Shown here in pieces: positions 33,182-41,910 of a stretch of DNA of 64,000 bases; the first letter of the stretch is position 1; every line of letters begins with the position of its first letter. Location: NCBI RefSeq assembly GCF_042658685.1, contig NZ_JBHSQY010000001.1; one strand, given 5' to 3'. The translations under genes and the position numbers were made by a program. Under the pieces are notes generated by a model that searched no databases, was not told the origin of the DNA, and worked only from the letters and a program-made list of their open reading frames with translations. This stretch comes from Macrococcoides bohemicum (lineage in GTDB: Bacteria > Bacillota > Bacilli > Staphylococcales > Staphylococcaceae).

Positions 33182-35485
33182 TTGGGAGTAGTTGTTGTAT
33201 TACTTGTATTAGCAGGAATACTTTCATCTTATTCTATCGTTATTACATGCTTTTTAATAATAATTTCCTGTATTATCATGTTTCAAAAGCAGCTACAAAA
33301 ATGGTTATTAATTTTTTTGGCTGCATTTTTAATTGCGTTTTATTTTTATAATATGTATGATTTTAAACGTGAAAAACTGTCATTTGAATTTGAGCCGAAA
33401 GTCATTACAACAGGTAAGTTCAGATTTTCAGATGATTTAAAAATTGATGGCAATTTACTGATGGGGTCATTAACAGTACAACAAGAAGAATATCAATTTT
33501 TCTACAAGATAAAGAATGAAATTGAAAAAGAACGATTACAAATAATGCAATTAACATTTCTAAATTGTTCAGCTCAAATGAGTCTTCAGCACATTCTACC
33601 AAATACAAATTTTACGGGTTTCCATTACGATGCCTATCTCTATTATTCACATAAAAAAGGTAGTTTAAAGCTAACAAACATTGACTGGAAAAATTGTTCT
33701 TATCAAGATTTAAATATCATTGAACGTATTCAGAAATATAGAAAAGATATTGCTTTAGCAATGTATCAATCAAATATAGTGCATAAGGGTTATTTAATCG
33801 CTTTAACGTTAGGTGATACATCGTACTTAAATAAAGATGAGATGACTGTACTTAAAACACTAGGTATTTATCATCTTTATGCCATCAGTGGAAGTCACGT
33901 TGCACTTATATCAGTACAGTTATATTTTGTTTTACGGAGATTAAGTGTTCCATTAATATTGTGTAAAATGATTTTGCTAATGTTGTTACCTATGTATATG
34001 ATTTTTACAGGTAGCCAACCGTCTGTGTGGAGATCAACGATTTTTATAATGCTTATCTTATTTAATCCAGGTCGAAGGACGCAGCTCACAGACCTTTTAT
34101 CGCTCACATTTATACTAAATTTAATATATGATCCTTTTACAGTTTATGATATTGGATTTCAACTATCATATGTTATATGTTTTAGTTTCTTGTTTATCTT
34201 ACCGTTATATAATGAAAAATCAAAACTTTTTCAATTTTTCCTCAGTAACTTTATCTCACAATTAGCAACAATTCCAATTCTTTTCTATCATTTTAATAAC
34301 AACTATTTAATTGGTATGTTGACAAATATTTTTTTCATACCACTATTTACTTTTATTGTCTTTCCGATTTGTACGCTAATCCTGTTATTATTTATGTTAA
34401 ACTTCCAAGTTAATTGGTTATATCAATTGGTAGATGATTCTTTTATATTGAATGACTTGTTAACAAAATTTTTTAAGCAGTTTTCTAGAGTCGAAATTAT
34501 ATTAGAACAACAGCATATATTCATTTATGTATTGATGTTTATTGCTTTATCGTTACTATTTAGCAAATTAAAAAGTTATAAAGGTATAAGCATAGCATTG
34601 TTGCTATTTTTATTAATATTTACCAATAAAAATATTAAAGAAAATAATAATTACGTTCACTTTTTGGACGTTGGGCAAGGTGATGCAATCCTACTGGAGC
34701 TAGGTAGAAAGACGATAATGATTGATACAGGAGGAAAGCTGGATTTTAGCAAACCTTGGGAAAGACGCAGCAATGCACAAAGTATAAGTGATAAGGTTAC
34801 GCTCCCCTTTTTAAAATATAGAGGTATTTCTAAAATTGACGCGCTTATTTTGACGCATCCTGATGCTGATCATTTTGGAGAATCTGAAAATTTAATAATG
34901 GCAGGGATGATTGAGCGCATTATTTTAAACCCTAAAGCACATGGCAGTGAAAAGTATAAGAAGATGATTCGTTTAGCACAATTAAAGGGTATAGCATTGA
35001 TTGATGTGAATAATTATTTACATGAAGCGCATATTCAGTTCGTGCGTCAAAATGAAAATAATAACAAGAATGTATCTTTAAGATTTTTAACTGCAGGGCA
35101 AACTGGAGAAGAGAATGATGATAGTATCGTTGTGTTTTTAAAACACGATAAACCCGGTAGAAATATATTATTTTTAGGTGATTTAAGTAAAGACTATGAA
35201 GATGAAATCTTAAGTCAGATCGATGATGCTATAGATATTGTGAAAATTGGTCATCACGGAAGCAGAACGAGCACAAGTGAAACTTTAATTAGGCGACACC
35301 CTAAAATTGCAATTTTTTCTGCAGGACGGCATAATCGATTTAAACATCCTCATACTGAAACTGTAACTGCTTTAATCAATAACGATATCAAAATTTTTAA
35401 TACACAGAAAGATGGAAGAATATCTTTTGATTTAGATAGAGGAACTGTTCAGACGCAGTACGAATCATTGTTTAATGATAAATAA
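33182..35485 (+). CDS. comEC: DNA internalization channel ComEC
   Basis: Polytopic membrane protein of 767 residues that passes single-stranded DNA into the cell. An N-terminal hydrophobic helix pair, an OB-like extracellular part, the ComEC core (LALTLGDTSYLNKDEMTVLKTLGIYHLYAISGSHVALIS) with many membrane segments, and a C-terminal metallo-beta-lactamase domain with HPDADH (559-564) and GHHGSRTSTS are seen. The gene is intact. Start is TTG 33182 after AGGAGG. Confidence 0.95.
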   Translation: MGVVVVLLVLAGILSSYSIVITCFLIIISCIIMFQKQLQKWLLIFLAAFLIAFYFYNMYDFKREKLSFEFEPKVITTGKFRFSDDLKIDGNLLMGSLTVQQEEYQFFYKIKNEIEKERLQIMQLTFLNCSAQMSLQHILPNTNFTGFHYDAYLYYSHKKGSLKLTNIDWKNCSYQDLNIIERIQKYRKDIALAMYQSNIVHKGYLIALTLGDTSYLNKDEMTVLKTLGIYHLYAISGSHVALISVQLYFVLRRLSVPLILCKMILLMLLPMYMIFTGSQPSVWRSTIFIMLILFNPGRRTQLTDLLSLTFILNLIYDPFTVYDIGFQLSYVICFSFLFILPLYNEKSKLFQFFLSNFISQLATIPILFYHFNNNYLIGMLTNIFFIPLFTFIVFPICTLILLLFMLNFQVNWLYQLVDDSFILNDLLTKFFKQFSRVEIILEQQHIFIYVLMFIALSLLFSKLKSYKGISIALLLFLLIFTNKNIKENNNYVHFLDVGQGDAILLELGRKTIMIDTGGKLDFSKPWERRSNAQSISDKVTLPFLKYRGISKIDALILTHPDADHFGESENLIMAGMIERIILNPKAHGSEKYKKMIRLAQLKGIALIDVNNYLHEAHIQFVRQNENNNKNVSLRFLTAGQTGEENDDSIVVFLKHDKPGRNILFLGDLSKDYEDEILSQIDDAIDIVKIGHHGSRTSTSETLIRRHPKIAIFSAGRHNRFKHPHTETVTALINNDIKIFNTQKDGRISFDLDRGTVQTQYESLFNDK

Positions 35486-35487
35486 AA

Positions 35488-35511
35488 AAAGCGGTGATGC
35501 CACCGCTTTAA
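35488..35511. terminator. bidirectional terminator between comEC and yqzM
   Basis: AAAGCGGTG (35488-35496) pairs with CACCGCTTT (35501-35509), with A and T tracts on either side, between converging genes. Confidence 0.85.
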
Positions 35512-35514
35512 AAA

Positions 35515-35649
35515 TTATTTCGCTACTAAGTCGAAAATTTGAGCAATAATATAAATTGTTGCGAATCCGCCAAAGCCAATTAAAAATGCATAGCCTGAGT
35601 CTTGAACGTCATTGTTTTTTGATTGTGTATTTTTTTCGAAATGATTCAT
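35515..35649 (-). CDS. yqzM: YqzM family small membrane protein
   Basis: Minus-strand frame of 44 residues: MNHFEKNTQSKNNDVQDSGY, then a hydrophobic segment AFLIGFGGFATIYIIAQIFDLV. AGGGGG lies 8 bp before the ATG. Sequence pattern, length and location between comEC and holA match Bacillus YqzM, a conserved small membrane protein of unknown function. Confidence 0.87.
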   Translation of the reverse strand: MNHFEKNTQSKNNDVQDSGYAFLIGFGGFATIYIIAQIFDLVAK

Positions 35650-35746
35650 GTCATAAACCCCCTACTTTTCTATCTATTTAAGTATATGATAATGAACAGA
35701 AAAAAGCTATAATGAAATTAAGATTTTTACGTTGGGAGTGCTCATA

Positions 35747-36715
35747 TTGAGTCACATTTATTTAGTTTATGGTAGTACAAAACCTTTAGTAGAAGAAAAA
35801 GTGGATAAAATTATCCATCAATATATCGCGGAACTAGACGACTTTAACTTTAGCCGATATGATTTGCAGGAAACTCCATTTGAAGTGATTGCAGAAGATG
35901 CGATGACCTTACCATTTTTAAGTGATCAGAAAGTGATCGTGATCAACAATAGTTTTATTTTTACAGGTGAAAAATTAAAAATTGCTCATGAAATTAATTT
36001 AGATAAAGTTGTGGATTTTCTCGAAAAATATGAGGGGCCAAATATTGTCATTTTTAAAGTGCTACAGGATAAGTTAGATGAGCGAAAGAAGATCGTTAAA
36101 CGTATCAAGAAATTGCATACAATTGAGAAAATTGAACCGCTAGATGAAAATGGAATGAAACAGCTTATTAAAAAGCGTTTCAATGAACAGTTTAAAGATA
36201 TTAAAGCGGATGCATTAGAAGAGATGATACATCTAACGGGAATTAATTACAGTAACGTTGTAAAAGAGATGGACAAATTAGTATTATTTATTGGAGATAA
36301 TCCAGTCATTACGAAGAAAGATGTTACTGAAGTAGTAAGCAGAAGTCTAGAGCAAAATGTCTTTTTACTCACTGATTATATCGCTAAAGGTGATAAGAAA
36401 AGAGCGGTTCATTTATTGAAAGATTTGATTAATATGAAAGAAGAACCGATTAAACTCCTGGCTCTGATAAGTAGTCAGTATCGATTGTTCTATCAGGTGA
36501 AGATATTATCACAAAAAGGATTTAGTGAAGCACAGATTGCAAAACAAGTAAAAGTTCATCCATATCGAGTGAAACTAGCATTACGTAAAGTAAGGACAAC
36601 GGATTTAAAACAACTATTAAATATCATAAAAGAATGCGGTGATACAGACTATGCTTTAAAATCTAGTTATCTAGATAAAGTGCTAATTTTAGAATTGTTT
36701 ATTTTAAAAATATAA
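35747..36715 (+). CDS. holA: DNA polymerase III delta subunit
   Basis: 322-residue clamp-loader subunit that opens the beta clamp. The N-terminus SHIYLVYGSTKPLVEEKVDKII and the C-terminal helical domain (LLALISSQYRLFYQVKILSQKGFSEAQIAKQVKVHPYRVKLALRK) are those of the HolA/YqeN family. I choose TTG 35747, 6 bp after GGGAGTG. The TTG at 35732 would place the ribosome site inside the gene. Confidence 0.94.
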   Translation: MSHIYLVYGSTKPLVEEKVDKIIHQYIAELDDFNFSRYDLQETPFEVIAEDAMTLPFLSDQKVIVINNSFIFTGEKLKIAHEINLDKVVDFLEKYEGPNIVIFKVLQDKLDERKKIVKRIKKLHTIEKIEPLDENGMKQLIKKRFNEQFKDIKADALEEMIHLTGINYSNVVKEMDKLVLFIGDNPVITKKDVTEVVSRSLEQNVFLLTDYIAKGDKKRAVHLLKDLINMKEEPIKLLALISSQYRLFYQVKILSQKGFSEAQIAKQVKVHPYRVKLALRKVRTTDLKQLLNIIKECGDTDYALKSSYLDKVLILELFILKI

Positions 36716-36716
36716 A

Positions 36717-36740
36717 AAAGCGACCCTCAGGTCGCTTTAT
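36717..36740. terminator. bidirectional terminator between holA and rpsT
   Basis: AAAGCGACC (36717-36725) pairs with GGTCGCTTT (36730-36738), with A residues before and T residues after, between converging genes. Confidence 0.85.
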
Positions 36741-36749
36741 TTATTAGTA

Positions 36750-36998
36750 TTATTTGTTACGCATAACTTGTGATTTTAAACGGTCAGCTTTGTTAGCGTG
36801 GATTAAGTTGCTTTTCGCAGCTTTATCAATCTTTTTAACAGCTACTTGTACTAATTCTGATTTATTGTCAGCGTTGTTTTCAATTGCCGCTTTTGCATTT
36901 TTCACAGCAGAACGCATATCATTCTTTTGAGAAATGTTTGCTTGTTGTGCTTTATTGTTAGTTGTAACACGTTTGATTGCAGATTTAATGTTTGGCAT
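36750..36998 (-). CDS. rpsT: 30S ribosomal protein S20
   Basis: Basic 82-residue protein PNIKSAIKRVTTNNKAQQANISQKNDMRSAVKNAK, the S20 signature, binding 16S rRNA. Start ATG 36998 follows a perfect AGGAGGTGA. It is encoded opposite to its neighbours holA and lepA, as in other Firmicutes. Confidence 0.97.
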   Translation of the reverse strand: MPNIKSAIKRVTTNNKAQQANISQKNDMRSAVKNAKAAIENNADNKSELVQVAVKKIDKAAKSNLIHANKADRLKSQVMRNK

Positions 36999-37058
36999 AA
37001 TGTCACCTCCTAGAAATGTCTTGCACTTAAAATGGATATTTTGATTGCAACAAGAAAT

Positions 37059-37087
37059 ATTTTATCAAATTCAGACAGTATATGCAA
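37059..37087 (-). promoter_or_regulatory. promoter of rpsT
   Basis: On the minus strand TTGCAT (37087-37082) and TAAAAT (37064-37059) are 17 bp apart, with an extended TG before the -10. Predicted untranslated leader of about 50 nt. Confidence 0.7.
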
Positions 37088-37106
37088 TCTATATTTTTAA
37101 AACTCA

Positions 37107-37135
37107 TTGAACAACTGTATAAGAGTTGTTATAAT
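37107..37135 (+). promoter_or_regulatory. promoter of lepA
   Basis: TTGAAC (37107-37112) and TATAAT (37130-37135) are 17 bp apart, about 40 bp before lepA and divergent from the rpsT promoter. Confidence 0.75.
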
Positions 37136-37173
37136 CAAATATACGTACAATTTAAGAAAGTTGGGCAAAAAAG

Positions 37174-38997
37174 ATGAATAATGAACAGCGTTTAAGCCGT
37201 CAGGAAAAAATAAGAAACTTCTCTATTATTGCGCATATCGATCATGGTAAATCGACCTTAGCAGATAGAATTTTAGAAAATACAAAATCTGTTGCTTCAC
37301 GAGAGATGAAATCTCAATTGCTGGATTCTATGGATTTAGAGCGTGAACGCGGGATAACAATTAAACTGAACGCAGTACAATTAAATTATACAGCAAAAGA
37401 TGGAGAGACATATATTTTCCATTTAATAGATACACCAGGACACGTCGATTTCACCTATGAAGTATCACGAAGTTTAGCGGCATGTGAAGGAGCTATATTG
37501 GTAGTTGATGCAGCCCAAGGTATCGAAGCACAGACATTAGCGAACGTTTATTTAGCTTTAGATAATGATTTAGAATTATTACCTGTTATTAATAAAATTG
37601 ATTTACCTGCTGCTGAACCTGAACGCGTGCGTCAGGAAATTGAAGATGTGATTGGTTTAGATGCAAGCGAAGCGGTACTTGCTTCAGCTAAGGCAAATAT
37701 CGGTATAGAAGAAATCTTAGAACAAATCGTTGAGAAAGTTCCGGCACCTATGGGTGATCCTGAAGCACCATTAAAAGCTTTAATCTTTGATAGTGCTTTT
37801 GATGCCTATCGTGGTGTTATCTCATCAATTCGTATTATTGATGGGACTGTTAAAGCTGGCGATAAAATTAAAATGATGTCTACTGGTAAAACATTTGATG
37901 TGGTAGAAGTTGGAATCAATACACCGAAACAATTGCCTGTTTCTGAATTAACTGTGGGTGATGTAGGTTATATTACGGCTTCAATTAAGAATGTTGCAGA
38001 TTCAAGTGTCGGGGATACAATTACATTAGCTGATAATCCAGCAGCAGAACCATTACAGGGTTATAAAAAGATGAATCCAATGGTGTTCTGTGGTATCTAT
38101 CCAATTGATACTGGACGATACAATGATTTAAGAGAAGCTTTAGAGAAACTTCAATTAAATGATGCTTCTTTAGAATTTGAAGCTGAAACTTCTCAAGCTT
38201 TAGGATTTGGTTTTCGTGTCGGTTTCTTAGGATTATTGCATATGGAAATTATTCAGGAACGTATTGAACGTGAATTCGGTATCGAGTTAATTGCAACTGC
38301 ACCGTCTGTAATTTATAAATGTGAGATGACAGATAAGAGTGAAGTAATTGTTGATAACCCATCAAAAATGCCAGATCCACAAAAGATTGATAAAATTTAT
38401 GAACCATACGTAAAAGCGAGTATTATGGTGCCGAACGATTACGTCGGTTCTGTGATGGAATTATGCCAAAGAAAACGCGGTAATTTCCAGACGATGGACT
38501 ATATGGACGATATTCGTGTAAATATTATCTATGAAATTCCATTATCAGAAGTCGTATTCGATTTTTTCGATCAATTAAAATCAAATACAAAAGGTTATGC
38601 CTCTTTTGATTATGAGTTAATTGGCTATCAGGAAAGTCGCCTAGTGAAGATGGATATCTTACTCAATGGTGAAAGTGTCGATGCTTTAAGTTTCATTGTG
38701 CATAGAGACTTTGCCTACGAACGTGGTAAAGTAATCGTAGAGAAACTAAAAACCCTTATTCCGCGTCAACAATTCGAAGTACCAGTTCAAGCCGCAATCG
38801 GACAAAAAATCGTTGCCCGTACTAATATTAAATCAATTGGTAAAAACGTACTAGCAAAATGTTACGGTGGGGATATCTCACGTAAACGTAAACTTTTAGA
38901 GAAACAAAAAGCTGGTAAAGCAAAGATGAAGGCAGTTGGTTCTGTGGAAATTCCACAAGATGCATTCCTGGCTGTGTTAAAAATGGACGAAGAATAG
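37174..38997 (+). CDS. lepA: elongation factor 4
   Basis: Translational GTPase of 607 residues. G1 is in IIAHIDHGKSTLADRI (AHIDHGKST 20-28), followed by G2/G3 RGITIK and DTPGHVDF, and NKIDLPAAEPERV. The C-terminal LepA-specific domain ends GKAKMKAVGSVEIPQDAFLAVLKMDEE. It affects ribosome assembly or back-translocation. It may be co-expressed with hemW, although a hairpin lies between them. Confidence 0.97.
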   Translation: MNNEQRLSRQEKIRNFSIIAHIDHGKSTLADRILENTKSVASREMKSQLLDSMDLERERGITIKLNAVQLNYTAKDGETYIFHLIDTPGHVDFTYEVSRSLAACEGAILVVDAAQGIEAQTLANVYLALDNDLELLPVINKIDLPAAEPERVRQEIEDVIGLDASEAVLASAKANIGIEEILEQIVEKVPAPMGDPEAPLKALIFDSAFDAYRGVISSIRIIDGTVKAGDKIKMMSTGKTFDVVEVGINTPKQLPVSELTVGDVGYITASIKNVADSSVGDTITLADNPAAEPLQGYKKMNPMVFCGIYPIDTGRYNDLREALEKLQLNDASLEFEAETSQALGFGFRVGFLGLLHMEIIQERIEREFGIELIATAPSVIYKCEMTDKSEVIVDNPSKMPDPQKIDKIYEPYVKASIMVPNDYVGSVMELCQRKRGNFQTMDYMDDIRVNIIYEIPLSEVVFDFFDQLKSNTKGYASFDYELIGYQESRLVKMDILLNGESVDALSFIVHRDFAYERGKVIVEKLKTLIPRQQFEVPVQAAIGQKIVARTNIKSIGKNVLAKCYGGDISRKRKLLEKQKAGKAKMKAVGSVEIPQDAFLAVLKMDEE

Positions 38998-39001
38998 TAA
39001 A

Positions 39002-39047
39002 AAAACACGATTGTTTCTTTCAAAGAGCAATCGTGTTTTAATTTTGG
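39002..39047 (+). terminator. hairpin terminator between lepA and hemW
   Basis: AAAACACGATTG (39002-39013) pairs perfectly with CAATCGTGTTTT (39028-39039), with a 14-nt loop, followed by TAATTTT. Confidence 0.75.
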
Positions 39048-39057
39048 AGGTGCTGGC

Positions 39058-40173
39058 ATGAGAAGTTTATATATTCATATTCCATTTTGCAATCGTATCT
39101 GTACATATTGCGATTTTAATAAATTTTTAATAAAGAACCAACCTGTCGATGCATATATAGATGCACTTATTAAAGAGCTTGGAATGATTAGTGAGAAGGA
39201 AATTTATACTGTCTTTATCGGAGGTGGGACGCCGACTGCATTATCTAGCATACAATTAGAAAGATTGCTTAAATTTATTACAGAAAGATTCAACATAATT
39301 AGTGAGTTTACTGTAGAAGCGAATCCGGATGAATTAACAACCGATAAAATTGCTATCATGAAACGATACGGAGTTAATCGATTATCGTTAGGCGTACAAA
39401 CGTTTAATAATCGTTTGTTGAAATCACTTGGCAGAACACATGTTGAAAGTGATATAAAACGTGCCGTAGATGATGCGAACCGTTTAGGTATTGAATCAGT
39501 AAGTATCGATCTAATGTATCACTTACCGACTCAGACACTTGAAGAATGTCAGTACGATTTAGAACAAGCTGTGCAACTTAATATTAATCATATTTCGAGT
39601 TATTCGCTCATATTAGAACCCAAAACTCAATTTTATAACCTTTATAAAAAAGGTATGCTGCAAATGCCCGATGAGATACTCGCACAGGATATGTATGAAT
39701 ATACAATGAAATTCTTAGCAGAACAAGGTTTTCATCAATATGAAATTTCGAATTATACTAAAGGAGACTTTGAATCATTGCACAACAAAGTCTACTGGGA
39801 AAATAAAGAGTATTATGGAGCAGGAGCTGGCAGTCATGGATACATTGACGGGAACCGTTACTATAACGTTATACCTGTACCACATTATATTAAGGCGATG
39901 AAAGATGGAAGTGCTGTTAAAGAGGTTATTCCTGTAAACATTGAAGCTTCTATGGAAGAATTTATGTTCTTAGGATTGAGATTAAATAAAGGAATCAACA
40001 TCGATGATTTCGAGAAAAGATATGCTAGAAGTTTTAATGATGTATTTGGCACTGTTGTTCAAAGTTTGCTAAAAGAAGGTCAAATCATGATAGAAAATAA
40101 TAATGTAAAACTTACTGATGAAGGCAGGATGCGTGGTAACGATGTCTTTGAAAAGTTCTTATTAACTGTGTAA
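39058..40173 (+). CDS. hemW: radical SAM heme chaperone HemW
   Basis: 371 residues. The radical SAM cluster cysteines are C11, C15 and C18 (FCNRICTYCDF), followed by GGGTPTALS, EANPDELT and a C-terminal HemN-like domain. HemW inserts heme into respiratory enzymes and is not the coproporphyrinogen oxidase HemN, with which it is often confused. GGAGGTG precedes the ATG at 39058. A heme-loading role is interesting beside the c-type cytochrome gene later in the window. Confidence 0.93.
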   Translation: MRSLYIHIPFCNRICTYCDFNKFLIKNQPVDAYIDALIKELGMISEKEIYTVFIGGGTPTALSSIQLERLLKFITERFNIISEFTVEANPDELTTDKIAIMKRYGVNRLSLGVQTFNNRLLKSLGRTHVESDIKRAVDDANRLGIESVSIDLMYHLPTQTLEECQYDLEQAVQLNINHISSYSLILEPKTQFYNLYKKGMLQMPDEILAQDMYEYTMKFLAEQGFHQYEISNYTKGDFESLHNKVYWENKEYYGAGAGSHGYIDGNRYYNVIPVPHYIKAMKDGSAVKEVIPVNIEASMEEFMFLGLRLNKGINIDDFEKRYARSFNDVFGTVVQSLLKEGQIMIENNNVKLTDEGRMRGNDVFEKFLLTV

Positions 40174-40199
40174 AATCACGGTTTTTAAGAACTTTTTTT
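40151..40199 (+). terminator. terminator at the end of hemW
   Basis: AAAAGTTCTTA (40151-40161, in the final hemW codons) pairs with TAAGAACTTTT (40186-40196), with an inner CTGTG/CACGG stem and seven T residues at the end. Confidence 0.7.
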
Positions 40200-40225
40200 C
40201 ATTAATAATTTTTTAGGTGTTATAT

Positions 40226-40255
40226 GTTGACATACTTTGACCAATTTGATAAATT
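40226..40255 (+). promoter_or_regulatory. promoter with overlapping CtsR site, heat-shock operon
   Basis: TTGACA (40227-40232) and TAAATT (40250-40255) are 17 bp apart. Overlapping the -35 are direct heptads GTTGACA (40226-40232) and TTTGACC (40236-40242) with a 3-bp spacer. The second matches the known CtsR heptad TTTGACC exactly and the first in 5 of 7 positions. This implies CtsR repression on top of HrcA. Confidence 0.75.
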
Positions 40256-40259
40256 GTAA

Positions 40260-40286
40260 TTAGCACTCGAAGTGATAGAGTGCTAA
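40260..40286 (+). promoter_or_regulatory. CIRCE operator (HrcA site)
   Basis: A perfect CIRCE: TTAGCACTC (40260-40268), 9-bp spacer, GAGTGCTAA (40278-40286). It lies between the promoter and the hrcA start codon and is the HrcA repressor site for the hrcA-grpE-dnaK-dnaJ operon. Confidence 0.98.
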
Positions 40287-40297
40287 CGAGGTGAAAT

Positions 40298-41245
40298 ATG
40301 CTAACAGATAGACAATTACATTTATTAAACGTAATTGTTGAGGATTTTGTTGATAGTGGATCACCTATCGGTTCAAAGAAACTGATTGAGCAACATAATT
40401 TAAATGTTAGTCCTGCAACAATTAGAGCTGAGATGAAGCGACTAGAAGACCATGGTTTAATTGAAAAAATGCATTCTTCTAGTGGTAGAATCCCTTCAGA
40501 AGCAGGATACAAATTTTATGTTGAAGCGTTGCAAAATGAATTTCCTTATGAAGAGAATTTTTTTATTGATCAGACAAACTTTGTCGATTTTAGAATGCTC
40601 GCTAAGGATATAGCGATGGATACTCAATATCTATCAATTGCAACGACAACTGAAATCGATAAACGATCAATTTCACAAATTCATTTGACGTATTTAACAC
40701 CGACAAATTTGGTATTAATTATTGTCTATGAAAATGGTAATGTTGAACATCAACAAATTTCATGGCAAGTACGTTTAACTAGACAAGAGATTGAGCGCAT
40801 GAACAATTATCTAAATCAGAATTTACTTGCAATTATTGAAGGTAATATTCATTTAGATGTAAATCATCAAGGTTTTAAACAGTTACCACTCTCACATTTA
40901 AAGTCTGAAATCGTTAAGAAGGCTCATACTACGTCACATACTATTTATTTTGAAGGTAGAGAGTATTTATATGAAATTATAGATTCAGATAATTTAAATG
41001 CTGTAAAAGAAACTTTAAAATTGATTGATTCTGATGACTTACCGGGTATATTAAGTCAGGTTGATTCTGATCATATTCAGGTAACTTTAGGTCAGGAAAT
41101 TGATAAAAACTTAGAAGGCATCTCAATTGTAACTTCACCGATTCATCTTCATAATATGAATGGTAAGATTGCGGTCATTGGACCGACACAAATGAGTTAC
41201 CGAAAAGTCTTTAATAAATTAGCAAGTATTAATCACTTGTTATAA
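40298..41245 (+). CDS. hrcA: heat-inducible transcription repressor HrcA
   Basis: 315 residues. The N-terminal winged helix MLTDRQLHLLNVIVEDFVDSGSPIGSKKLIEQHNLNVSPATIRAEMKRLEDHGLIEKMHSSSGRIPSEAGYKFYV is the HrcA signature. The C-terminal dimer domain ends with GPTQMSYRKVFNKL. It binds the CIRCE just upstream, giving autorepression that GroEL modulates. Confidence 0.97.
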   Translation: MLTDRQLHLLNVIVEDFVDSGSPIGSKKLIEQHNLNVSPATIRAEMKRLEDHGLIEKMHSSSGRIPSEAGYKFYVEALQNEFPYEENFFIDQTNFVDFRMLAKDIAMDTQYLSIATTTEIDKRSISQIHLTYLTPTNLVLIIVYENGNVEHQQISWQVRLTRQEIERMNNYLNQNLLAIIEGNIHLDVNHQGFKQLPLSHLKSEIVKKAHTTSHTIYFEGREYLYEIIDSDNLNAVKETLKLIDSDDLPGILSQVDSDHIQVTLGQEIDKNLEGISIVTSPIHLHNMNGKIAVIGPTQMSYRKVFNKLASINHLL

Positions 41246-41258
41246 GGAGGTAAATATC

Positions 41259-41840
41259 TTGTCTGAAAAACATGAAGAACAAGTATATGAAAAAACTGAT
41301 CAAACAGATGAGTCGAATGAAACAGTTGAACAGGATATGACAGAAAAAGTTGCACCAGAAGCACCTGTTGAAGCTTCTGAAGAAGAAACAACTGATGAAG
41401 TCACTGAAACAAAACAATTATTAGAAGCAGCTGAAGAGAAATATTTACGTCTTTATGCTGAATTTGAAAACTATAAAAAACGTACACGTGCAGAATTAGA
41501 TACAGAAAGAACGTATCGTGCGCAAAGTGTACTGCGTGACATTTTACCAGCAATTGATAATATTGAACGCGCACTTGCACAAAAAGGTGAAAGTGAAGAA
41601 TTTAAATCTTTACATAAAGGTGTAGAGATGGTTTATGAAAGTCTGCTGAGTTCATTGAAAGATAATGGCCTTGAAGTGATTGAAGCACTTGACAAGCCAT
41701 TTGATCCGAATTTACATCAAGCTGTAATGCAGGAGCGGGATCAAGATAAAGCATCAGGCATTGTTTTAGATGAGCTTCAAAAAGGTTATAAATTGAAAGA
41801 ACGTGTTTTACGACCTTCGATGGTTAAAGTAAACGAGTAA
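41259..41840 (+). CDS. grpE: nucleotide exchange factor GrpE
   Basis: 193 residues: an acidic disordered N-terminus, a long coiled coil (QLLEAAEEKYLRLYAEFENYKKRTRAELDTER) and the C-terminal beta domain (GYKLKERVLRPSMVKVNE). Exchanges ADP on DnaK. TTG 41259 starts 8 bp after AAGGAGG; no nearer ATG fits. Confidence 0.97.
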   Translation: MSEKHEEQVYEKTDQTDESNETVEQDMTEKVAPEAPVEASEEETTDEVTETKQLLEAAEEKYLRLYAEFENYKKRTRAELDTERTYRAQSVLRDILPAIDNIERALAQKGESEEFKSLHKGVEMVYESLLSSLKDNGLEVIEALDKPFDPNLHQAVMQERDQDKASGIVLDELQKGYKLKERVLRPSMVKVNE

Positions 41841-41872
41841 TTGTTTATTAAATAATCATTTAATAAACAATT
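41839..41872. repeat. perfect inverted repeat between grpE and dnaK
   Basis: A 15-bp perfect stem, AATTGTTTATTAAAT (41839-41853) with 41858-41872, loop AATC, starts at the grpE stop codon. The stem is nearly all A/T and lacks a T-run, so it is a poor terminator. It may instead set mRNA processing or stability between grpE and the more abundant DnaK. Confidence 0.75.
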
Positions 41873-41910
41873 TTCAAAATTAATTTTTAAAATAATGGAG
41901 GAATTATATA

